DNA of 64,000 nt from Anoxybacillus amylolyticus (lineage in GTDB: Bacteria > Bacillota > Bacilli > Bacillales > Anoxybacillaceae), in the NCBI RefSeq assembly GCF_001634285.1, contig NZ_CP015438.1, positions 2,492,001-2,556,000 on the forward strand, written 5' to 3'. The notes beneath the pieces are model-generated. The model was not told where the DNA came from, did no database searches, and saw only the letters and a list, made by a program, of their open reading frames with translations. This document shows positions 54,587 through 64,000 of this stretch, piece after piece (position 1 is the first letter of the stretch; every line of letters starts with the position of its first letter). A program made the translations under genes and the position numbers.

Positions 54587-55420
54587 TTATCCCCTTCTCC
54601 ATTTTTTCCACGAAATTGCGATAAGTAAAATGCAAACAGAAAGCATTACAATCGTTCCGCCCGGCGCCAAATCTAGCGCATACGACAAAAACAATCCGGC
54701 AATCACCGCCGTTTCCCCAAACAAAACAGAATACACAATCGCTTGCTTAAATCCTTTTGCCACGCGAATGCTAGCGGCAACCGGAAGCGTCATCAGCGAC
54801 GACACTAACAAAATGCCGACAATGCGCATCGAGGCGGCAATCACTAACGCCACTAAGATAATAAACACAAAATGAATCACTTTCGCCCGAATGCCGGAAG
54901 CAAGCGCATATTCTTCATCAAACGAAAGAAGAAACAATTCTTTATATAAACACCCAATCGTTGCCGCAACGACAAACGCAATGATTACAATAACCCACAC
55001 ATCTTGCTGGCTTACGGCGCTCACGCTACCAAACAGATAGGAAAACAAATCCGTATTAAATCCGTTTGCCAATGAAATAAAAATGACGCTTAATCCGATT
55101 CCGCCCGATAGAATAATCGGAATCGCTAATTCTTGATAATGTTTATAAACGCTGCGCAATTTTTCAATCAAAAGCGACCCAGCAACAGAAAACCCCATCC
55201 CCATATATAGCGGATTCCAGCTGAACATTCCCATTTTTTTCTCCAGCAATAAACTAGCAGCAATACCAGCCAGCGTCACATGGCTCAACGCATCCGCGAT
55301 TAACGATAAGCGCCGGACGACGATAAACACCCCTAATAGCGGCGCAACAATTCCAATCAATACGCCAGCAAAAAAGGCGTTGCGCAAAAACTCATATTGA
55401 AACATTGCTTCAATCATTAT
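54587..55420 (-). CDS. znuB: zinc ABC transporter permease ZnuB
   Basis: 277 residues, eight or nine membrane helices, of the ABC-3 metal permease family; [25 protein letters not shown] is the family signature. TTAGGGGGATTATA precedes the ATG at 55420, 7 bp after znuC. The cognate solute-binding protein is not in the window. Confidence 0.92.
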   Translation of the reverse strand: MMIEAMFQYEFLRNAFFAGVLIGIVAPLLGVFIVVRRLSLIADALSHVTLAGIAASLLLEKKMGMFSWNPLYMGMGFSVAGSLLIEKLRSVYKHYQELAIPIILSGGIGLSVIFISLANGFNTDLFSYLFGSVSAVSQQDVWVIVIIAFVVAATIGCLYKELFLLSFDEEYALASGIRAKVIHFVFIILVALVIAASMRIVGILLVSSLMTLPVAASIRVAKGFKQAIVYSVLFGETAVIAGLFLSYALDLAPGGTIVMLSVCILLIAISWKKWRRG

Positions 55421-55427
55421 AATCCCC

Positions 55428-56186
55428 CTAATGTTGGTGGGAAAGCACGTGCAAATGATGCCCGTAAAAGGCAGACAAATCATCGGCTTGCAACTCAGCA
55501 AACTCCGCAGCTTTCCCGTGGAAATATAAATGCTTATTTAAACATGCGACATGTGTTACTTTTTCGGTAATCGTTCCAACGTCGTGCGTCACTAACACAA
55601 GCGTGATGCCAAGATGGCGGTTTAATTCCTCTAACATGTTGTAAAAGCTCTGGACATGATGAACGTCGACACCGACCGTCGGCTCATCTAAAATTAATAG
55701 CTCCGGCTTACTAACAATCGCCCGAGCGATAAAGACACGCTGCTGCTGGCCTCCTGACAACTCCCCGATGTTTTGCTTTTGAAACTTCGCCATTCCAACC
55801 GCTTCGATAGCCTCTTTTACCGCTTCCTTTTCCTTACGCGTAAAAAAGCGGAAAAGACCGAGCTTAGCCGTTAGTCCACTAGCAACGACTTCTTCGACTG
55901 TTGCCGGAAAGCCGGTATTAAAACTATTCGCTTTTTGCGACACGAATCCGACACGATGCCACTCTTTAAATTCCGAAATCGGTGTACCAAATAAAAAAAT
56001 GTTTCCTTGCTGTGGTTTTAATAAACCTAAAATACATTTTAACAACGTTGATTTTCCAGAACCGTTCGGACCAACTAATCCTAAAAACGCCCCCTTTGGA
56101 ACAGAAAACGTCACCTCTTCTAACACATTCTCTTTTTCATAGCGAAACGACAAGTGCTCTACTTTTAACGCTTCTTCCTTTCTCAT
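55428..56186 (-). CDS. znuC: zinc ABC transporter ATP-binding protein ZnuC
   Basis: 252 residues. Walker A GPNGSGKST, signature [15 protein letters not shown], Walker B LLILDEPTVGVD, switch His LVTHDVG. The last 40 residues include CLNKHLYFHGKAAEF and a His-containing end (YGHHLHVLSHQH). First gene of the operon under a Zur-like operator. Confidence 0.93.
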   Translation of the reverse strand: MRKEEALKVEHLSFRYEKENVLEEVTFSVPKGAFLGLVGPNGSGKSTLLKCILGLLKPQQGNIFLFGTPISEFKEWHRVGFVSQKANSFNTGFPATVEEVVASGLTAKLGLFRFFTRKEKEAVKEAIEAVGMAKFQKQNIGELSGGQQQRVFIARAIVSKPELLILDEPTVGVDVHHVQSFYNMLEELNRHLGITLVLVTHDVGTITEKVTHVACLNKHLYFHGKAAEFAELQADDLSAFYGHHLHVLSHQH

Positions 56187-56201
56187 AGCGTCTCCCCTGT
56201 T

Positions 56202-56263
56202 ATTTAAGAATGATTACGATTTACTGGCGAATATAGTATAGCGGAAACCAATTCGTTTGTAAA
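56202..56263 (-). promoter_or_regulatory. znuC promoter with Zur-like operator
   Basis: Minus-strand promoter TTTACA (56263-56258)-17 bp-TATACT (56240-56235). Just downstream, 56222-56202 reads AAATCGTAATCATTCTTAAA, matching the B. subtilis Zur consensus AAATCGTAATNATTACGATT in the first half with a few mismatches in the second. The -35 lies in an inverted repeat TTCGTTT/AAACGAA. Repression under zinc sufficiency is the likely logic. Confidence 0.7.
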
Positions 56264-56269
56264 CGAACG

Positions 56270-57151
56270 TTAATGAATTGCGGACTTAAACTTCGCCCCT
56301 CTTACTTCGTGCGTATTCATAATCGTAATAAACGCATGTGGGTCTAGTTCATACACAATCGCTTTTAACTTCGTCAATTCAAGCCTTGTTACGACGGCAT
56401 AAATGACTTCTTTTTGCGCATCGGTATAGCCGCCTTTCCCTTGCAGCTTCGTCGTGCCGCGTCCAAGTCGATGCAAAATCGCATCCGAAATATCTTCATA
56501 CTGGTCCGATACAATAATGACTGCTTTCGTTTCATCTAGTCCTTCGATGACTGTATCAATCGTTTTAAACGCAATATAATACGCCATAACCGAATACATC
56601 GCTTGCTCTAGCCCAAAGACAAACGCTGCCCAGCCGAAAATAAAAATATTCATAAACATAACAAACTCACCAACAGAAAAAGGGAGCTTTTTCGTTAATA
56701 AAATCCCTAATATTTCTGTTCCATCTAACGAACCGCCGTGGCGAATGACAAGTCCCACGCCAACGCCTAACGTAAGTCCACCAAACACGGTCGCTAAAAT
56801 CGGTTCTTTCGTCAACGGCTCCATATGATGAAACATCCGCTCGACGACCGCTAAACAAACAATGCCAAAAATAGATGAAAGCATAAACGTTTTCCCAATT
56901 TGCTTATAGCCGTAATACATAAACGGAGCATTTAGTAGCACGACAAGCGTCGCGAAATTTAAAAACGGCCATTTTTCCGGCAAAATATAATCTAAAATAA
57001 GCGAAATGCCGATAATTCCCCCGTCAATGATTTGATTTGGCACTAAAAACCGTTCGATGGCAAGCGCTGCTAACGACACGCCAAGCAAAATCAGCAACAG
57101 CCGGTACAGCACATGCCCTGTACTTTCTTTTTTATGCTGCTTCTGAATCAA
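56270..57151 (-). CDS. yqfU: YitT family membrane protein YqfU
   Basis: 293 residues. Five or six membrane helices (first 190 residues, with [11 protein letters not shown] and [14 protein letters not shown]) and a C-terminal DUF2179 domain ([24 protein letters not shown]...[13 protein letters not shown]). The family occurs as many paralogues in Bacillus; role unknown. It starts with TTG after AAAAGGGGGG. Confidence 0.87.
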   Translation of the reverse strand: MIQKQHKKESTGHVLYRLLLILLGVSLAALAIERFLVPNQIIDGGIIGISLILDYILPEKWPFLNFATLVVLLNAPFMYYGYKQIGKTFMLSSIFGIVCLAVVERMFHHMEPLTKEPILATVFGGLTLGVGVGLVIRHGGSLDGTEILGILLTKKLPFSVGEFVMFMNIFIFGWAAFVFGLEQAMYSVMAYYIAFKTIDTVIEGLDETKAVIIVSDQYEDISDAILHRLGRGTTKLQGKGGYTDAQKEVIYAVVTRLELTKLKAIVYELDPHAFITIMNTHEVRGAKFKSAIH

Positions 57152-57238
57152 TCGTATCCCCCCTTTTCTTTATATACTATAACACATTCTACCTCCTCGT
57201 TTCATACGATACACATAGATGGAAAGGAGGTCGCTAGC

Positions 57239-57499
57239 ATGAACCTTTACCAGCAACTCATTAACCAAAAAATAAAAACGATTACTCCGGAAGAACTTGT
57301 ATCCTATAGCCACGATTATGGCATCCCGCTAACGATCGAGGAGGCAAAAAAAATTATTCATATCGCCCGCACGAATAAAATTAACGTATTTAACCCTCAA
57401 GAACGAGCAAAATGGGTGCGAGAATTAGCAAAAATTACGTCCCCACAAACAGCGAAACAAGCAAATGAGCTGTTTTTAAAGTTTGTCAACAAAAAGTAA
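57239..57499 (+). CDS. yqfT: DUF2624 family protein YqfT
   Basis: 86 residues, helical, beginning MNLYQQLINQKIKTITPEEL, with an even charge pattern and no membrane segment; fits YqfT/DUF2624. AAAGGAGGTCGC before the ATG at 57239 fixes the start; the longer open frame is noncoding. Function unknown. Convergent with nfo. Confidence 0.87.
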   Translation: MNLYQQLINQKIKTITPEELVSYSHDYGIPLTIEEAKKIIHIARTNKINVFNPQERAKWVRELAKITSPQTAKQANELFLKFVNKK

Positions 57500-57533
57500 G
57501 GCGATCTCACAGCGGAGATCGCTTAATTTTTTC
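57498..57533. terminator. terminator between yqfT and nfo
   Basis: Stem GCGATCTC/GAGATCGC, extended by AAG/CTT, with TTTTTT on the plus side and A/T-rich sequence on the other. Confidence 0.78.
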
Positions 57534-58406
57534 CAACACTTCTTCATCAAACGATTTCGCGCGCAACATCGCGATTTCAAAAAGATATGGCGGTTTTTTC
57601 TCGTTTTTATCATTGCCAACGTACGGTGTCTCTAAAATTTTTGGAATGTCGGAAAGGCTTGGATGATGCACGATGTAATTGAGCGTTTCAAACCCAATAT
57701 GACCAAACCCTATATTTTCATGGCGGTCTTTGCGGCTGCCGCGCGGGTTTTTGCTGTCGTTAATATGCAATACTTTTAGCCGGTCTAAGCCAATAATTTT
57801 GTCAAATTCCTCTAGCACTCCGTCAAAATCATCGACGATATTGTACCCAGCGTCATGGACGTGGCACGTATCGAAACAAACCGATAGCTTTTCGTTATGC
57901 ACAACGCCATCAATAATTTTGGCGATCTCTTCAAATCGGCTGCCACATTCCGAGCCTTTGCCCGCCATCGTTTCTAACGCGATTTGCACCGGTTGCTCAC
58001 GAGAGATGACTTCATTGAGCCCTTCAATAATTTTCTTAATCCCTGCATCTATTCCCGCTCCGACATGCGCACCTGGATGAAGAACGATTTGCTTTGCACC
58101 GATCGCAGCTGTTCGTTCAATTTCCGCCCGTAAAAAATCAACCCCGAGCTGAAACGTATCAGCGTTTACCGTATTTCCAATGTTAATAATGTAAGGGGCG
58201 TGTACGACAATTTCTTCAATGCCATGCTCTTTCATATGAGCAAGACCCGCTTCAATGTTTAGTTCTTCGATTTTTTTTCGCCGCGTATTTTGCGGGGCGC
58301 CAGTATAAATCATAAACGTCGTAGCCCCATAAGAAACCGCTTCTTCACTCGCTGCAAGCAACATTTTTTTTCCACTCATCGACACATGCGAGCCGATTTT
58401 CAACAT
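57507..58406 (-). CDS. nfo: endonuclease IV (AP endonuclease)
   Basis: 299 residues. Zn ligands appear in [50 protein letters not shown] and ILETPY, covering the three-metal active site. It nicks abasic DNA 5' to the lesion and protects spores in B. subtilis (YqfS/Nfo). The third of the in-frame starts (58406, [12 protein letters not shown]) matches the family N terminus and has GGGGAG upstream. Confidence 0.96.
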   Translation of the reverse strand: MLKIGSHVSMSGKKMLLAASEEAVSYGATTFMIYTGAPQNTRRKKIEELNIEAGLAHMKEHGIEEIVVHAPYIINIGNTVNADTFQLGVDFLRAEIERTAAIGAKQIVLHPGAHVGAGIDAGIKKIIEGLNEVISREQPVQIALETMAGKGSECGSRFEEIAKIIDGVVHNEKLSVCFDTCHVHDAGYNIVDDFDGVLEEFDKIIGLDRLKVLHINDSKNPRGSRKDRHENIGFGHIGFETLNYIVHHPSLSDIPKILETPYVGNDKNEKKPPYLFEIAMLRAKSFDEEVLEKIKRSPL

Positions 58407-58434
58407 CTCCATCTCCCCTTCGTTGCGTCATTCT

Positions 58435-59730
58435 TTATTTTTTCTTTAGGCGTCTCTTTTGTTTTTCGAGTTGTTCTTGTAGTTTTTTCTTATATCCTGG
58501 TTTTACTTGCTTCGGTTTTACTTTTTTTAACAGTTGTTGGATATCGTCGCTTTGTTTTGCCCGCTTGCTCCGCTGGTTCCAAGGAGACAAGTCTTCCCAC
58601 TCTCCGCGCACAAGGTCACGATGGATGAACGCAATCCCTTTCTTCTCTAACTTTGTCAACGTATCTTGGTCGGAAGGTTCATAAATGGTCGTGGCAATTC
58701 CTGTATAGCCAGCACGCGCCGTGCGTCCGACGCGATGCACGTAAAAGTCTAAATCGCTCGGCAATTCATAGTTAATGACATGGCTAACTCCTTCAATATC
58801 GATGCCGCGTGCTGCTAAGTCTGTCGCGACGATGAATCGAAACTCAAGGTCACGAATTTGCTTCATCATTTTTTTTCGTTCTCGTGGCGTTAAATCGCCG
58901 TGCAAAATCCCAACTTTTAGCCCTTTTTCACTTAATGCATCCGCCACTTCGTCCGCTCGTTTTTTCGTATTCGTAAAGACGATTGCCAAATACGGATTAT
59001 AGGCAATAAGCATCTCATGCAATAATTTTAGTTTGTCGCGATGGCGAAGTGGAACGAGCACGTGTTCGATGTTTTCGGCCGCCACTTGTTTTGGTGCAAC
59101 ATGAACGTATTTCGGGTTCTCCATATATTTTTTTAAAAACGGTTTTAGCTTTTCTGGAATCGTCGCGGAAAAAACAAGCATTTGCAATTCTTTCGGCATC
59201 CTTGCGGCAATTCGGTCAACATCAGCAATAAAGCCCATATCAAGCATTAAATCTGCTTCGTCAACGACTAACGTCTGAGCCGTATGGACAAACAGCGCCT
59301 GCTCGCGAATTAAGTCGTTAATTCTCCCAGGAGTCCCAATGACAATGTGCGGCTGTTTTTTTAATTTTTCAATCGCCTTTTGCTTGTCTGTCCCTCCGAT
59401 AAAACAGCGAACCGTAATCGGAGCGTCTTTCGGACAGTGTTTCGTTATTTTGAGCACTTCGTGGTAAATTTGGGTTGCTAACTCTCTTGTCGGCGCTGTA
59501 ATGACAGCTTGTACGTGATCGCGTGACGGATCGATATTATTAATAATTGGCAATACGTACGCATGCGTCTTTCCTGTCCCTGTTTGCGATTGCCCAATGA
59601 CACTTTCGCCACGAAGGACGCTCGGAATCACGCGTTCTTGAATTTCTGTCGGTTGATAAAACCGTAGCGTTTGAATCGCTTCTATAATAAAAGGCTGAAA
59701 CGAAAACCGTTCAAACAACGTTTCTTTCAC
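58435..59730 (-). CDS. cshB: DEAD-box RNA helicase CshB
   Basis: 431 residues. Q motif FQPFIIEAIQTLRFYQPTEIQ, motif I SQTGTGKT, Ia APTRELA, II VVDEADLMLDMG, III SAT, V ATDLAARGIDIEGV, VI HRVGRTARAG, and a short Lys/Arg-rich C-terminal tail without an added RNA domain, as in CshB (YqfR). It unwinds RNA in cold-adapted or ribosome-related processes. The GTG at 59730 follows AAAGGAGATG; the open frame to 60069 is antisense to yqfQ and not coding. Confidence 0.94.
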   Translation of the reverse strand: MKETLFERFSFQPFIIEAIQTLRFYQPTEIQERVIPSVLRGESVIGQSQTGTGKTHAYVLPIINNIDPSRDHVQAVITAPTRELATQIYHEVLKITKHCPKDAPITVRCFIGGTDKQKAIEKLKKQPHIVIGTPGRINDLIREQALFVHTAQTLVVDEADLMLDMGFIADVDRIAARMPKELQMLVFSATIPEKLKPFLKKYMENPKYVHVAPKQVAAENIEHVLVPLRHRDKLKLLHEMLIAYNPYLAIVFTNTKKRADEVADALSEKGLKVGILHGDLTPRERKKMMKQIRDLEFRFIVATDLAARGIDIEGVSHVINYELPSDLDFYVHRVGRTARAGYTGIATTIYEPSDQDTLTKLEKKGIAFIHRDLVRGEWEDLSPWNQRSKRAKQSDDIQQLLKKVKPKQVKPGYKKKLQEQLEKQKRRLKKK

Positions 59731-59879
59731 ACGCTCATCTCCTTTCTTGGCAAACAAACCCGATTTACCATTATAGCGGATTTTCATTTCTTCTCGCAAC
59801 AATAGGCACTTCGGAAAAAACATTTTCTGTGATATTCGCATACTGTATGATAGAAAGTAGTTAGAAAGGAGGAAAAAAG

Positions 59880-60365
59880 ATGATGCGACCACCAATGGTT
59901 CCCCCTCCATCCGCGCGCCCGTTTTCCTTCCAACGCTCTCCGTTTCCAACGCAGCCGTTTTACAGTGCCCCAAGAGCAGGCGGCGGATTGCTATCCCGCC
60001 TATTTTCTGGCGGCCAAGCAGCTTCTCCTTTTCGCGCGCTGCCAATGCAGACGATGGCGAGCGGTGCAAGCAGCGCAGGCGGCGGAATTAGTGAAATGCT
60101 GACCAATGTGCAAAAAATGCTTGGCATTGCGCAAAACGTCATGCCAATGGTTCAACAATACGGACCGCTCGTTAAAAATTTGCCAGCCATGATAAAAATA
60201 TGGAAAGAACTAAAAACAACCGATACAAGCGAAGAGAAGAAGGAAAAAACAGAAGCGAAAAAAGAAAAACAATCTTTCCCACGCGAACTCCCGACAGTGA
60301 AACAAGCTCCGAACGAAAAACGAAAAAACGAGCCGAAACCATCTATCCCGAAGCTTTATATTTAG
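59880..60365 (+). CDS. yqfQ: YqfQ/VrrA family protein
   Basis: 161 residues: a proline/phenylalanine-rich start (PPMVPPPSARPF), a Gly/Ala/Ser-rich region, a helical core (MLTNVQKMLGIAQNVMPMVQQYGPLVKNLPAMIKIWKEL), and a Lys/Glu-rich tail. This matches the YqfQ (VrrA) family, low-complexity and variable in length. Role unknown; a spore-coat or sporulation place has been suggested for relatives, not shown here. RBS GAAAGGAGG. Confidence 0.8.
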   Translation: MMRPPMVPPPSARPFSFQRSPFPTQPFYSAPRAGGGLLSRLFSGGQAASPFRALPMQTMASGASSAGGGISEMLTNVQKMLGIAQNVMPMVQQYGPLVKNLPAMIKIWKELKTTDTSEEKKEKTEAKKEKQSFPRELPTVKQAPNEKRKNEPKPSIPKLYI

Positions 60366-60431
60366 TTTGCTTTTGTCTTCCCCCTTATTCTCCGTTATAA
60401 TGAAAGATGTAAACGGAGGGAGGAAGGACCG

Positions 60432-61382
60432 ATGGAAGTCATAAAAATTACACCGCGCGGCTATTGCTATGGCGTCGTTGATGCGATGGTGATTGCGCGA
60501 AACGTCGCCTTAGATAAAACGTTGCCACGGCCGATCTACATTTTAGGCATGATCGTTCATAATAAACACGTCACCGACGCGTTCGCGGAAGAAGGCATTA
60601 TTACACTCGATGGGGCAAACCGATTAGAAATTTTAGAAAAAATCGACCAAGGAACAGTTATTTTTACTGCCCATGGTGTCTCACCAGAAGTAAAAAGACG
60701 CGCTCGCGAAAAAGGGCTTGTCACCATTGACGCCACTTGCCCAGATGTAACAAAGACTCACGACTTAATTCGGGAAAAACTCGAAAAAGGGTATGACATT
60801 ATTTACATCGGCAAAAAAGGTCATCCAGAGCCAGAAGGAGCAGTCGGCATTGACCCGGCACACATTCATCTTGTCGAAACTGCCGCCGATGTCGAAAACC
60901 TTGGGATCGCCAACGAAAAAATCATGGTCACAAATCAGACGACAATGAGCCAATGGGACGTTGCGCATATTATGGAAAAGGTGCAAGAAAAATATCCACA
61001 CGTCGAAATGCATAAAGAAATTTGCTTAGCAACCCAACTTCGGCAAGAAGCCGTCGCAGAGCAAGCCAAAGAGGCGGACGTTACAATTGTCGTGGGCGAC
61101 CCAAAAAGTAATAACTCGAATCGGCTCGCACAAGTATCGGAAGAAATTGCCGGAACGAAAGCGTACCGCGTCGCCGACGTCACCGAAATCGAAATTGACT
61201 GGATTAAGGATGCGAAAAAAGTCGCTGTCACCGCTGGAGCTTCCACACCAACGCCAATTACAAAAGAGGTCATCGATTTTCTCGAACAATTTGATCCGAA
61301 CAATCCTGCTACGTGGAAACGCGAACGCAAAGTGCCATTACAAAAAATTTTACCGAAAGTCAAAACGAAAGGTGTCCAATGA
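60432..61382 (+). CDS. ispH: 4-hydroxy-3-methylbut-2-enyl diphosphate reductase
   Basis: 316 residues. Fe-S cysteines in RGYCYGV (Cys13), DATCPDVT and ICLATQLRQ; catalytic ThrHis/Glu regions [16 protein letters not shown] and NQTTMSQ. Last step of the MEP pathway, giving IPP and DMAPP. RBS GGAGGGAGGA. Monocistronic with its own terminator. Confidence 0.97.
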   Translation: MEVIKITPRGYCYGVVDAMVIARNVALDKTLPRPIYILGMIVHNKHVTDAFAEEGIITLDGANRLEILEKIDQGTVIFTAHGVSPEVKRRAREKGLVTIDATCPDVTKTHDLIREKLEKGYDIIYIGKKGHPEPEGAVGIDPAHIHLVETAADVENLGIANEKIMVTNQTTMSQWDVAHIMEKVQEKYPHVEMHKEICLATQLRQEAVAEQAKEADVTIVVGDPKSNNSNRLAQVSEEIAGTKAYRVADVTEIEIDWIKDAKKVAVTAGASTPTPITKEVIDFLEQFDPNNPATWKRERKVPLQKILPKVKTKGVQ

Positions 61383-61395
61383 GGACACCTTTTTA
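61368..61395 (+). terminator. ispH terminator
   Basis: Stem AAAGGTGTCC/GGACACCTTT, 5-nt loop, then TTTT. It overlaps the ispH stop. Confidence 0.85.
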
Positions 61396-62511
61396 TACAA
61401 ACGTAAACGGATCAGTATGCACTGCTGACGCGAAAATAGAAACATCCCACTTCTCTCCGATTTGTTGTTCCAAAAAGCGAACCAATCCTTGCTTCATCAC
61501 TTTTTCCGCATAATGCCCTGGGTCGACGATGTGAAGCCCAAGCGCCATCGCGTCATGCGCTACATGATAATAGACATCGCCTGTAACATACACATCCGCT
61601 CCACTCATTTTCGCGTGGCGAATATATTTATTTCCATCTCCGCCAATGACCGCCACTCTTTTCACTTTGTCTTGTAAATCGCCGACAACGCGCACTGCTT
61701 GCACATCAAGCGCTTTTTTTACATGTTCCGCAAAGGCACGAAGCGTCATTTCTTCCGGTAAATATCCGATGCGCCCTAATCCCCATGTCCGTCCTTTATT
61801 TTCTAGCGGATAGACGTCGTACGCTACCTCCTCATATGGATGTGCTTTCAACATCGCCGCAACTACCTTTTTTTGCAGCGCTGCCGGAAAAATAGTTTCT
61901 ATCCGTACTTCTTCCACTTCTTCTAATGTTCCTTTTTCACCGATAAACGGATTTGCCCCTTCCTCCGGCAAAAATGTCCCGATGCCGCGGCTATTAAACG
62001 TGCAATGGCTGTAATTTCCGATATGGCCAGCACCAGCGTTTCCAATCGCTTCCCGAACAGCGTGAGCGTGGGTGTCCGGAACGTAGACGACTAATTTTTT
62101 CAACGATTCTTCATACGTCGGCACTAAGACGTCAATTTCTTGTAGACCAAGCGCTTCGGAAAGCCAGTCGTTTACACCGCCTATGGCGATGTCCAAATTG
62201 GTATGGGCAGCATAAATCGCAATATCATGTTTTAAACATTTTTCGACGATTCTCCCTTGCGCGTGGTCAGTAATGATTTGCTTCAGCGGACGATACAATG
62301 GCGGATGGTGGGCGATGATAAGGTCGACATGTTTTTTAATCGCCTCATCCACCACTTCCTCCAGCACGTCAAGCGTCACCATTACGCGCTGAATGGGCTT
62401 ATTGAGCGAGCCGATTTGCAATCCAATCGGGTCGCCTTCCATTGCTAAATGTTTCGGAGCAAATTGCTCTAACAGGTGAATGATTTCCTGTCCATTTGGA
62501 ATTTTACTCAT
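61393..62511 (-). CDS. yqfO: Nif3-like dinuclear metal center protein YqfO
   Basis: 372 residues. The Nif3/DUF34 core shows metal ligands in LIIAHHPPLYRPL, AAHTNLDIA and VDPGHYAEK. A PII-like insert (about 130-230) includes KKVVAAMLKAHPYEEVAYDVYP, as in the longer Bacillus members. Proposed GTP cyclohydrolase I-related activity is unproven. Its ATG overlaps the trmK stop by 8 bp. Confidence 0.92.
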   Translation of the reverse strand: MSKIPNGQEIIHLLEQFAPKHLAMEGDPIGLQIGSLNKPIQRVMVTLDVLEEVVDEAIKKHVDLIIAHHPPLYRPLKQIITDHAQGRIVEKCLKHDIAIYAAHTNLDIAIGGVNDWLSEALGLQEIDVLVPTYEESLKKLVVYVPDTHAHAVREAIGNAGAGHIGNYSHCTFNSRGIGTFLPEEGANPFIGEKGTLEEVEEVRIETIFPAALQKKVVAAMLKAHPYEEVAYDVYPLENKGRTWGLGRIGYLPEEMTLRAFAEHVKKALDVQAVRVVGDLQDKVKRVAVIGGDGNKYIRHAKMSGADVYVTGDVYYHVAHDAMALGLHIVDPGHYAEKVMKQGLVRFLEQQIGEKWDVSIFASAVHTDPFTFV

Positions 62512-63214
62512 CGCGCAAGACCTCCTCGATTAATTGAATGTTTCGTTCTAACGCTTCTTTCTTCGCCATTCCCTCTTTTGTCGTCGCCTTTTCGTCTAAC
62601 TCCGCAACAATTCGGCGCCAATGTTCGATTTCTTTGCACCATTTTTTCACAAAAACATCGTTTCGTTCGGTTCGTAAAAACGGGCCGACCAACAATTCTA
62701 CCTCAAAATACCGATACGGCTTTAAAGGGTTTCCTTTTTCCGCTACTAACACTTCATAAATTTGCCCATCTTCTTCTAAAATTCGTTCAGCGATTAATTC
62801 CCAACCGTTCGTAACCAACCATTTTCGCACGACATGTGCGCCAACATTCGGCTGCAAAATAAGTCGCTTTACCGTTTGCACTTTCTGCTTTCCCGCTTCT
62901 AAAATGTTCGCAATTAACGTTCCGCCCATTCCAGCGATTGTAATGCAATCGACTTCTCCCGCTTCAATAACCGCTAAGCCATCGCCTTTTCTTACAGAAA
63001 TGACGTCGCTTAATCCGGCTTTAGTCACTTGTTGCTCCGCGGAACGAAAGGGACCGTCTGCCACTTCTCCAGCAACAGCTTGCACAATATATCCGTGCAA
63101 ATACGCATAGCACGGCAAATATGCATGATCTGAACCGATATCGGCTAAACGCGCACCCTTAGGGATAAACGAAACGACCGTTTCTAATCGCTTCGATAGT
63201 TTTACCTCGTTCAT
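62504..63214 (-). CDS. trmK: tRNA (adenine(22)-N(1))-methyltransferase TrmK
   Basis: 236 residues. SAM-binding ADIGSDHAYLP and EVADGP, catalytic TIAGMGGTLI, and a C-terminal helical hairpin match TrmK (YqfN), which makes m1A22 in tRNA. The ATG at 63214 follows GGAAGGAAAGG. Coupled to yqfO. Confidence 0.95.
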   Translation of the reverse strand: MNEVKLSKRLETVVSFIPKGARLADIGSDHAYLPCYAYLHGYIVQAVAGEVADGPFRSAEQQVTKAGLSDVISVRKGDGLAVIEAGEVDCITIAGMGGTLIANILEAGKQKVQTVKRLILQPNVGAHVVRKWLVTNGWELIAERILEEDGQIYEVLVAEKGNPLKPYRYFEVELLVGPFLRTERNDVFVKKWCKEIEHWRRIVAELDEKATTKEGMAKKEALERNIQLIEEVLRDE

Positions 63215-63264
63215 TCTATCTTCCTTTCCTTCCAATAACAGTCCTCCTTCATTGTATCATAAAC

Positions 63265-63300
63265 AAAAAACCCCTTCACCTAAGGCAAAGGGATTTTAAG
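63265..63300 (-). terminator. cccA terminator
   Basis: Minus-strand stem AAAATCCCTTTGCC against GTGAAGGGGTTTT with one internal mismatch, followed by a T-run. Confidence 0.75.
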
Positions 63301-63302
63301 AG

Positions 63303-63668
63303 TTATTGCAGTTTGGATAGCCATTTCGCCATTTCGTCTGCTTTGTCTGCAGGAACAAGACCAGATGGCATGTTACCGCGTCCATGTTGAATGACGTCTT
63401 TAATTTGATCTAACGAAAGGCGTTTTCCTACACCTTTTAACGACGGACCGACACCGCCTTCATAGTTCATTCCGTGACAGGCGCTGCACGTTTGTTTATA
63501 AAACTCTTCTGGATTTGCTGCAGTCGCTTTTTCTTCTGTTTTAGCGCCGCCTTTTTGCTCTTCCGCAAGCTTTTTTGCATCCCCAAGCCCTTTGAAAGAA
63601 AGAGCGATCGTTAGACCAATCCCTAATACCATAATAAGTACAAACGGGATTAATGGATTGCGATTCAT
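63303..63668 (-). CDS. cccA: membrane-anchored cytochrome c-550
   Basis: 121 residues. An N-terminal membrane anchor (about 6-26), a Lys/Glu/Ala-rich linker, and a small cytochrome c domain: haem attachment CSACH (about 61-65) and axial Met in RGNMPSGL. It carries electrons on the outer face of the membrane. The ATG at 63668 follows AAAGGGAGGTAAA. Confidence 0.95.
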   Translation of the reverse strand: MNRNPLIPFVLIMVLGIGLTIALSFKGLGDAKKLAEEQKGGAKTEEKATAANPEEFYKQTCSACHGMNYEGGVGPSLKGVGKRLSLDQIKDVIQHGRGNMPSGLVPADKADEMAKWLSKLQ

Positions 63669-63829
63669 CGTATTTACCTCCCTTTTATGTATCCATCCTT
63701 TAAATGTAACCGCTATAAACAACTTTATTTTACTGTAAATCATCAAGAAGGAAAAGCCCTAATCTAAAATCTTGAAGAAAATCGTCCAAAAAAAGAAAAG
63801 CGAAGGCGACTGGTCAGCTCTCCTTCTAC

Positions 63830-64000
63830 TTAAAAAAAGAACGACCCCATAAATAATAATAAACCGAGCACCCCAGAAATCGTTAAATATAAAAAACGAA
63901 AGCGCATTCCGACTACTATCCACAGGAAACAATTTAAAAAAACAACAAACGATAATACGATTTTTGATCCTGGAAAGTAGTAGTCGCTTATTCGCACCGT
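63830..64000 (-). CDS. unidentified membrane protein (3' end only)
   Basis: The frame is open from the right window edge to TAA at 63830, 56 residues: a short polar part (ISDYYFPGSK), then two hydrophobic segments separated by GMRFRF. Probably the last two membrane helices of a larger protein upstream of cccA. Too little remains to name it. The adjoining 63669-63829 holds the cccA leader and a weak GAAGG/CCTTC hairpin with a T-tract. Confidence 0.55.
   Translation of the reverse strand, partial: TVRISDYYFPGSKIVLSFVVFLNCFLWIVVGMRFRFLYLTISGVLGLLLFMGSFFF

Noticed and set aside
58435-60069. 544-residue version of CshB with a long N-terminal extension
   Set aside because: The extension is antisense to yqfQ and lacks family similarity; a GTG with a strong ribosome site gives the normal 431-residue protein.

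Overview
The window comes from a Firmicutes chromosome, most likely a moderately thermophilic Bacillaceae of the Anoxybacillus/Geobacillus type. Gene order follows the Bacillus subtilis yqh-yqg-yqf segment closely. Sporulation functions are present (spore photoproduct lyase, a GerA-family germination protein), along with competence genes, L33, class B PBP and typical strong Shine-Dalgarno sites. The two ends are cut inside aroQ (left) and a small membrane-protein gene (right). No tRNA, rRNA, CRISPR array or insertion sequence was seen.

Layout. 1-4700: aroQ start, yqhR/Q/P/O, mntR, splB. 4800-9900: a B12-dependent class II ribonucleotide reductase gene (nrdJ) split into three exons by two group I introns. 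Each intron carries a different homing endonuclease ORF (LAGLIDADG in intron 1, zinc-finger/HNH in intron 2), and two NrdR boxes lie upstream. 10000-18230: lipM, yqhL, the glycine cleavage operon gcvT-gcvPA-gcvPB under a tandem glycine riboswitch, yqhH-yqhG. 18250-23000: yqzE, aroK and the comGA-GG DNA-uptake pseudopilus operon. 23100-39850: an Fe-S/metal-type HTH regulator, yqgY, a MidA-like methyltransferase, an apparent C-rich small RNA gene, yqgX/W/V/T, glcK-yqgQ, a GerA-family protein, gluP, ldh, yqgN, rpmG, a nucleotidyltransferase/degenerate phosphomannomutase fusion, yqzD-yqzC.

39850-51450 is a phosphate region whose pst genes are split: phoU and pstB sit downstream of pbpA-yqgE-sodA, while pstS-pstC-pstA lie 7 kb away. 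In between is a chemoreceptor gene. Three separate promoters here (pstB, pstS and the chemoreceptor) each show four PhoP-type hexamers at an exact 11-bp period, so the chemoreceptor may belong to the phosphate-starvation regulon.

51500-64000: yqfZ, ispG, yqfX, yqfW, the zinc operon znuC-znuB-zur with a Zur-like site, yqfU, yqfT, nfo, cshB, yqfQ, ispH, yqfO-trmK and cccA.

The most notable content is the doubly intron-split nrdJ. Stems P1, P4, P7 and P10 can be read directly in both introns, and P2 and P3 also in intron 2. Next come the putative small RNA near 25.6 kb and the Pho-boxed chemoreceptor inside a split pst locus.
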